A stretch of DNA of 64,000 bases, taken from the NCBI GenBank assembly GCA_963811255.1, contig CAWEQI010000003.1:992001-1056000 (forward strand), in the 5' to 3' direction. Shown here piece after piece: positions 59,236 through 64,000 of the stretch. Source of the DNA: Croceibacterium_B sp963811255 (lineage in GTDB: Bacteria > Pseudomonadota > Alphaproteobacteria > Sphingomonadales > Sphingomonadaceae). Position numbers and translations under genes: made by a program. How positions within the stretch are numbered: position 1 is the first letter of the stretch; each line of letters begins with the position of its first letter. Under the pieces are notes generated by a model. The model was not told where the DNA came from and did not search any database. It worked only from the letters and a program-made list of their open reading frames with translations.

Positions 59236-61749
59236 ATGGACGCAACCGAGGTCTCGCGCGGCGACTATTTCCGCTATCGCCTTCGCCGCGACGCCGGCGG
59301 AGCGCTGGCTTGGTTCCGCGAGCACTGGCGCGCGCGGCGCTGGTTTCGCTGGTTTTCGGTGCTGGTCGCGCTCGGCCTGGTGGCGTCGATCGCTGGGTGG
59401 ACGGTGCTGACCTGGAATCTGCCGAGCGCCGATAAGCTGCTCACATACGAGCCGCCGTTGCCGACGATGGTGCGCGGCTACGACGGCGAAATCGTCAATT
59501 CCTACGCCCGCGAGCGGCGAGTCGAATTGCAGTTCCAGGACTTTCCGCCGCAGCTCCTCAACGCCTTCACCTCGGCCGAGGACAAGACGTTCTGGACCCA
59601 TGGCGGCATCGATATCGGGGGAACCCTCGGCGCGGTGATCGACTACTTGAACCCGACGCGCTCGCGGAGGGCGGTCGGCGGCTCGACGATTACCCAGCAG
59701 GTGGCCAAGAACATCCTCATCGGCAACGAATACTCGGTCACCCGCAAGCTCAAGGAAATGATCCTCGCCCGGCGCATCGAGGGCGTGCTGACCAAGCCTG
59801 AGATCATAACGCTTTACCTGAACGCGATCCCGCTGGGCCGGCGCAGTTTCGGCGTGCAGGCGGCGAGCCGCGCCTACTTCAACAAGGATGTCGACCAACT
59901 GACGCTGCCGCAGATGGCTTTTCTCGCCATCCTGCCCAAGGCGCCCGAAGAGTATGGCCGCGCAAAATATCACGCCCAAGCGGTTGCCAGGCGCAACTGG
60001 GTGCTCGACGAGATGGTCAAGAACGGCCACATCAGCCGGGCGCAGGCGGAAGAGGCGAAAGCGCAACCGCTGGAGTTGGCCACCGAGCACGACGACACGA
60101 AGACCGCCGACGCCGGGTACTTTCTGGAACAGGTCCGCCGCGAGCTGATCGCCAAGTATGGCGAGAACGCCGACGACGGGCCGGACAGCGTCTATGCCGG
60201 GGGCCTGTGGGTGCGCACCTCGCTCGACACGGAGATGCAGGACGCGGCGCGGGAATCGGTGCGCAAGATCCTCATCAACTACGCTTCGGGCCGCCCGTGG
60301 ACTCCGATCGCCAAGCTCGATCCCGGAAAGGGCGCACTGACCAAGCAGCTCGCCGCGTCCACCATGAACGTCCACTACCTCGACTGGCGGGTGGGCGTGG
60401 TCACCGACCGCTCGGGTGCGAGCGCGACGATCGGTTTCGCCAACGGGCAACAGGCGCCGCTGACGAACCTCCCCGATGCCCTGAAGGTGGGCGATGTGAT
60501 CGCCGCCTCGCCGAGCGGGGATGGCTGGACCGTGCAGAAAGTACCGGAGGTTTCCGGTGGGTTCATCGCCATGGACCCGCACAACGGCCGCATTTTCGCG
60601 ATGCAGGGCGGTTTCGACAGCCGCCTGTCTGATTTCAACCGGGCGACCCAGGCGGAGCGGCAGGTCGGCTCGACGATCAAGCCGTTCGTTTACGCCACCG
60701 CGCTCGAGGCCGGCATGACCCCGGCGACGATGGTGCCGGACACTCCCTATTGCGTCTATCAGGGCGCCGCGCTCGGCAACAAATGCTTCCGCAACTTTGC
60801 CAACGAGGGCGGCGGGGGCGAGCACACGATGCGCTGGGGCCTCGAGCAGTCGCGCAACCTGATGACGGTCCACATCGCCGCCGATATCGGGATGGAGAAC
60901 GTCACCCGGACGCTGTCGCGCTTCGGGATCGGAGACTATCAGAACTATTTGTCGTTCGCGCTCGGCGCCGGGGATTCCACAGTCGAGCGGATGATCGACG
61001 CCTACGCCGCGATGTTCGACCACGGCGTGCAGCATCCCCCATCGGTGATCGACTACGTCCAGGACCGCCACGGTAAGGTGATCTGGCGCGCCGACCAGCG
61101 CGAATGCACCGGCTGCAACATGCCCCAATGGGACGGCAAGCCGATGCCGCGGCTGGGTGAGAACGGCAAGCAGGTGATCGATCCGCGGACCGCCTACCAG
61201 GTCGTGCACATGATGGAAGGCGTCGTGCAGCGCGGCACGGCAGTGCGGGTGCGCGCACTGGGGCTGCCGCTCGCCGGAAAGACCGGCACCACCAGCGGAC
61301 CGACCAACGTGTGGTTCATCGGCGGTTCGCCCGATATCATCGCCGGCGGCTACGTCGGCTTCGACCAGCCGCGCAACCTGGGCGGCTATTATCAGGGCGC
61401 CAACCTGGCCGCGCCGATCTTCATCGATTTCGTCAAGGCGACGCGCAACCGCTGGAGCGACGAGCCGTTCCTCGCACCGGCGGGCATTCACATGGTGCGG
61501 ATAGACCGGCGCACCGGGGTTCGCGTGTACGACCAGAACCCGACCGACGATCCGCTGAGCCCGGTGATCTGGGAGGCGTTCAAGCCCGATACCGAGCCGG
61601 GGCGGGCGCAACGGCAGGATCAGATCGACGCGATGCGCAACATGATCCTGGCCGAACTGCGCCGGCGCGAGGAAGGGCCGGCGAACAACGGAAATGGCCA
61701 GCAGGCCCCACCGGAGAATTTCGCCGAGCAGCAGGGCGGGATCTACTGA
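59236..61749 (+). CDS. mrcA: Penicillin-binding protein 1A
   Basis: An 837-residue class A PBP that polymerises and crosslinks peptidoglycan. A membrane helix lies at about 35-55. The glycosyltransferase domain has SAEDKTFWTHGG (catalytic Glu) and GGSTITQQVAKN. The transpeptidase domain has the nucleophile S479 in GSTIKPF, SRN in GLEQSRNLM and K682-T-G-T in LAGKTGTTSG. An OB-like insert precedes the transpeptidase. ATG 59236 is preferred to ATG 59218 because AGGGG is then well placed. The N-terminus resembles sphingomonad PBP1A proteins. Confidence 0.95.
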   Translation: MDATEVSRGDYFRYRLRRDAGGALAWFREHWRARRWFRWFSVLVALGLVASIAGWTVLTWNLPSADKLLTYEPPLPTMVRGYDGEIVNSYARERRVELQFQDFPPQLLNAFTSAEDKTFWTHGGIDIGGTLGAVIDYLNPTRSRRAVGGSTITQQVAKNILIGNEYSVTRKLKEMILARRIEGVLTKPEIITLYLNAIPLGRRSFGVQAASRAYFNKDVDQLTLPQMAFLAILPKAPEEYGRAKYHAQAVARRNWVLDEMVKNGHISRAQAEEAKAQPLELATEHDDTKTADAGYFLEQVRRELIAKYGENADDGPDSVYAGGLWVRTSLDTEMQDAARESVRKILINYASGRPWTPIAKLDPGKGALTKQLAASTMNVHYLDWRVGVVTDRSGASATIGFANGQQAPLTNLPDALKVGDVIAASPSGDGWTVQKVPEVSGGFIAMDPHNGRIFAMQGGFDSRLSDFNRATQAERQVGSTIKPFVYATALEAGMTPATMVPDTPYCVYQGAALGNKCFRNFANEGGGGEHTMRWGLEQSRNLMTVHIAADIGMENVTRTLSRFGIGDYQNYLSFALGAGDSTVERMIDAYAAMFDHGVQHPPSVIDYVQDRHGKVIWRADQRECTGCNMPQWDGKPMPRLGENGKQVIDPRTAYQVVHMMEGVVQRGTAVRVRALGLPLAGKTGTTSGPTNVWFIGGSPDIIAGGYVGFDQPRNLGGYYQGANLAAPIFIDFVKATRNRWSDEPFLAPAGIHMVRIDRRTGVRVYDQNPTDDPLSPVIWEAFKPDTEPGRAQRQDQIDAMRNMILAELRRREEGPANNGNGQQAPPENFAEQQGGIY

Positions 61750-61810
61750 TCGTCTGTTGCGCAAGATTGGAATCGACAGTCCGGGCGCGGACGGGCACAA
61801 TGCGCCCGCT

Positions 61811-62356
61811 ATGAAACGATCGCTCCCGCTCGCCGCACTCGCCGCGCTGGCCTTCGCCGTCGCGCCCGCCCACGCCACGCTGCCGAAGGGCGCCACCGCG
61901 CCGGCTTTCGTCGCGAAGGGCGCCCAGGCCGGCAAGCCGATCACCTTCGATCTCAAGAAGGCCCTGAAAAAAGGCCCGGTGGTGCTGTACTTCTTCCCCG
62001 CCGCGTTCACCCCGGGCTGCAACATCGAGGCGCAGACCTTCGCCCAGGCGATGCCCAAGTTTCACGCCGCCGGGGCCACGGTGATCGGGGTGACCGCCGG
62101 CAACGTGAACCAATTGGAAGACTTCTCGGCCAAGAAGTGCGCTGGGCAGTTTCCGGTCGCCGCAGCCAGCGACAAGATCAAGAGCGAGTACGACGTCGAT
62201 CTGAAGAAGCCGGACGGCAGCTCCACCGGGCTGACCAACCGCACGACCTACGTGATCGCGCCCGACGACAAAATCGTGATGGTCTATTCGGCGATGAAGC
62301 CCGAAGAGCATATCAGCAACAGTCTCGCCGCGGTCGAAGCGCTCAAGAAGGGGTAA
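61811..62356 (+). CDS. Exported peroxiredoxin (AhpC/TSA family)
   Basis: A 181-residue thiol peroxidase with a signal peptide (about 1-22, ending AHA), so it should reduce peroxides in the periplasm. The peroxidatic Cys is C70 in AAFTPGCNIEA and a probable resolving Cys is C110 in KKCAGQF. ATG 61811 starts directly at the signal sequence. It lies 61 bases after the PBP1a gene. An exported 2-Cys peroxiredoxin is somewhat unusual; the reductant is unknown. Confidence 0.88.
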   Translation: MKRSLPLAALAALAFAVAPAHATLPKGATAPAFVAKGAQAGKPITFDLKKALKKGPVVLYFFPAAFTPGCNIEAQTFAQAMPKFHAAGATVIGVTAGNVNQLEDFSAKKCAGQFPVAAASDKIKSEYDVDLKKPDGSSTGLTNRTTYVIAPDDKIVMVYSAMKPEEHISNSLAAVEALKKG

Positions 62357-62357
62357 T

Positions 62358-62485
62358 CCTCCCAGAGCTTGCTCGGGGATGTGGCGCCGGCCACAGGCCG
62401 GTGACGGAGGGGTTTGGCGTACCGGCCACCTGCACCACCACACCTGCGGTGTGGCGGTTCCCCTCCCCGAGCAAGCTCGGGGAGG
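62358..62485. repeat. Structured inverted-repeat element in the prfB upstream gap
   Basis: Two 22-base arms (62358-62379 and 62464-62485) are reverse complements at 21 of 22 positions, 84 bases apart. The right arm is itself a perfect palindrome, CCCCGAGC-AA-GCTCGGGG. Between them is a hairpin with 11-base arms (62434-62444 with 62448-62458, one mismatch). It fills most of the 199-base gap between the peroxiredoxin and prfB. The form fits a REP-like dispersed repeat; only one copy was found in this window. Confidence 0.65.
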
Positions 62486-62555
62486 CAATCACCCCCCACT
62501 TTCCCTCGTCTGCCCCCTCCGCTAAGCGGGCGCCCAAGTCATCGGAGAAGCCATA

Positions 62556-63683
62556 ATGCGTGCCGAAGGGCAGGCTCATATCGAACGGATCGAGGCGGCG
62601 CTGGCGCTGGTGCGGCGCTCGCTCGACTGGGAGCGTGCGCTGCGCCGGCTCGACGAGCTCAACGCCCGGGTGGAGGATCCCAAACTGTGGGATGATCCCA
62701 AACAGGCCGAGCAGGTGATGCGCGAACGGCGCCGGCTTGAAAGCGCGATCGGCACGGTCAACGAAATCTCGTCCGAGATGGCCGATGCGGTGGAGTTCGT
62801 CGACCTCGGCGAAGCCGAAGGTGATGATGCGGTTGTCGCGGAAGGGCTCGCGAGCCTCGAGCGCCTCGCCGCCCGGGCGGATGCCGATAAGGTCCAGGCG
62901 CTGCTCGCCGGCGAGGCCGACGCCAACGACACTTACATCGAAATCCACGCCGGCGCCGGCGGCACCGAAAGCCAGGACTGGGCCGAGATGCTGCTGCGGA
63001 TGTATTCTCGGTGGGCCGAACGCAAGGGCTACAAGGTCGAGGTGGTCGAATATCAGGCCGGCGAGCAAGCCGGGATCAAATCGGCCACGCTGCTGATCAA
63101 GGGCGAGAACGCCTATGGCTATGCCAAGACCGAGAGCGGCGTGCACCGCCTAGTGCGGATCAGCCCCTACGACAGCTCGGCGCGGCGGCATACCAGCTTT
63201 TCAAGCGTATGGGTCTATCCGGTAGTCGACGAGGAAATCGCCATCGAGGTCAACGACAGTGATCTCAGAATCGACACCTACCGCGCCAGCGGCGCGGGCG
63301 GGCAGCACATCAACAAGACCGATTCGGCGGTGCGAATCACCCATATCCCCACCGGGATCGTCGTTGCCAGCCAGCAGGACCGCAGCCAGCACAAGAACCG
63401 CGCCACGGCGATGAACATGCTCAAGGCGCGGCTCTACGAAGCCGAACTGGCCAAGCGCGAGGCGGCCGCCGCCGGCGAGTACGAGGAGAAGACCGATATC
63501 GGCTGGGGGCACCAGATCAGGAGCTACGTCCTGCAGCCCTATCAGATGGTCAAGGACCTGAGGACCGGGGTGACCTCGAGCAGCCCGGGCGACGTTCTCG
63601 ACGGCGATCTCGACGACTTCATCGCCGCCGCGCTGGCCCAGCGGGTGACCGGCGAGACTGTCGAGGTGGAGGACGTGGAGTGA
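62556..63683 (+). CDS. prfB: Peptide chain release factor 2
   Basis: A 375-residue release factor recognising UAA and UGA. The GGQ motif is at residues 248-250 (GAGGQHINKT). The stop-codon recognition loop reads ISPYDSSARRHTSF, with SPY where the enterobacterial factor has SPF. The frame is uninterrupted near the start, so the programmed +1 frameshift known from many bacteria is absent, as usual in alphaproteobacteria. The length is normal. Its stop overlaps the next gene by 4 bases. Confidence 0.96.
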   Translation: MRAEGQAHIERIEAALALVRRSLDWERALRRLDELNARVEDPKLWDDPKQAEQVMRERRRLESAIGTVNEISSEMADAVEFVDLGEAEGDDAVVAEGLASLERLAARADADKVQALLAGEADANDTYIEIHAGAGGTESQDWAEMLLRMYSRWAERKGYKVEVVEYQAGEQAGIKSATLLIKGENAYGYAKTESGVHRLVRISPYDSSARRHTSFSSVWVYPVVDEEIAIEVNDSDLRIDTYRASGAGGQHINKTDSAVRITHIPTGIVVASQQDRSQHKNRATAMNMLKARLYEAELAKREAAAAGEYEEKTDIGWGHQIRSYVLQPYQMVKDLRTGVTSSSPGDVLDGDLDDFIAAALAQRVTGETVEVEDVE

Positions 63684-64000
63684 GGCCCGGCGCCGCCCTC
63701 GGTCTTGCGCTGCTGCTCGTTGCCGGCTGCAAGCCCGCCGCAAGCGACCACCGGCCGCCCGACGCGCGCGATTTTCCGCGCGCCTATCGTCCGGTGTCGA
63801 CACGCAGCGGAGACGGATACTCGAACGAGCAGGCGCGCGATGACCGGCGCGAGGCTACCACAGTGATGGACCTGGCGATGATCCGCCCCGGGATGACCGT
63901 GGCCGATGTCGGCGCCGGCGCGGGGTACTACACGGTCCGGCTGGCCGATCGGGTCGGCAAGAAGGGCCGGGTGCTGGCCGAGGACATCGACAAGGACGCG
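63680..64000 (+). CDS. Lipoprotein-type SAM methyltransferase (3' end outside window)
   Basis: The first 107 codons of a gene that runs off the window. GTG 63680 overlaps the prfB stop by 4 bases. The signal ends LLLVAGC, giving a lipidated Cys at residue 17, and is followed by PRAYRPVSTRSGDGYSN. Then comes a class I methyltransferase motif I, VADVGAGAGYYTVRLAD. An exported methyltransferase-like protein with this layout is common in sphingomonads next to prfB, but its activity in the periplasm is unexplained. Confidence 0.85.
   Translation, partial: MRPGAALGLALLLVAGCKPAASDHRPPDARDFPRAYRPVSTRSGDGYSNEQARDDRREATTVMDLAMIRPGMTVADVGAGAGYYTVRLADRVGKKGRVLAEDIDKDA

Noticed and set aside
59221..62058. 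945-codon minus-strand frame opposite the PBP1a gene
   Set aside because: Lies across PBP1a and the peroxiredoxin, both clear genes; composition is that of an antisense frame.
62556..62700. Programmed frameshift site in prfB
   Set aside because: The reading frame is continuous from ATG 62556, with no in-frame UGA near codon 25.
1..64000. CRISPR arrays, tRNA or rRNA genes, insertion sequences, prophage genes
   Set aside because: No regularly spaced repeats, no cloverleaf-like sequence with a T-loop outside coding regions, and no transposase, integrase or phage protein was found by reading both strands.

Overview
The window is GC-rich, densely packed bacterial DNA. It most likely comes from an alphaproteobacterium of the order Sphingomonadales. 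The main reasons are an exosortase A (XrtA/PEP-CTERM) polysaccharide locus of the type common in sphingomonads, an RNase E with a long acidic insertion in its S1 domain, many GTG/TTG starts and 4-base ATGA/GTGA gene overlaps, and several protein families usual in that order (PA0069-type radical SAM protein, HWE-type histidine kinase, PHP-type DnaE). Genus and species cannot be decided from the window. No tRNA, rRNA, CRISPR array, insertion sequence, phage or integrase was seen.

Bases 1-30.5 kb are mostly housekeeping and metabolism. They hold the end of recG, a TonB-like protein, an aldehyde dehydrogenase, the lipoprotein-release pair lolC-lolD, a Yip1-like membrane protein, dnaE, a secreted CE1-like esterase, a radical SAM protein, a nucleotidyltransferase, an FAD oxidoreductase and an orphan HWE histidine kinase. 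A four-gene minus-strand set follows at 16.2-19.1 kb: cytochrome c-like lipoprotein, duplicated DUF1259 protein, HupE/UreJ-like membrane protein and a transmembrane anchor. Next come lytic transglycosylase plus moaB behind a uracil-DNA-glycosylase-like gene interrupted by a stop codon, then ETF-QO, ispE, an N-formylglutamate amidohydrolase-like protein, ilvD, a small lipoprotein, the NAD(P)HX repair enzyme and an RNA m5U methyltransferase.

Bases 30.4-48.3 kb are one XrtA-type exopolysaccharide and protein-sorting locus. A minus-strand arm (acetyltransferase, acyl carrier protein, hydrolases 2 and 1) diverges from a plus-strand arm (AMP-forming ligase and PLP decarboxylase). These face a long plus-strand operon: polysaccharide export lipoprotein, chain-length determinant, tyrosine-kinase-like ATPase, outer-membrane protein, ExeA-like ATPase, polysaccharide deacetylase, FemAB-like protein, glycosyltransferase, exosortase XrtA and an asparagine-synthase-like amidotransferase. 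The export machinery looks complete. The ligase carries a one-base frameshift that fuses it in frame to the decarboxylase, and XrtA ends without the EpsI-like domain often fused to it in this order.

Bases 48.3-64 kb hold pirin, YbjQ, the overlapping chain sdhB-GFA-PaaI-zapE, a methyltransferase, a tannase/feruloyl-esterase-like protein, RNase E, and the cell-wall genes amiC-like and PBP1a. They end with a peroxiredoxin, a structured inverted repeat, prfB and the start of a lipoprotein methyltransferase that runs off the end.

The observations most worth a second look are the ligase frameshift, the nonsense codon in the glycosylase-like gene, the possible ACP-based decoration pathway in the XrtA locus, the HupE/DUF1259/cytochrome module, and an orphan intrinsic terminator at 13.54 kb.
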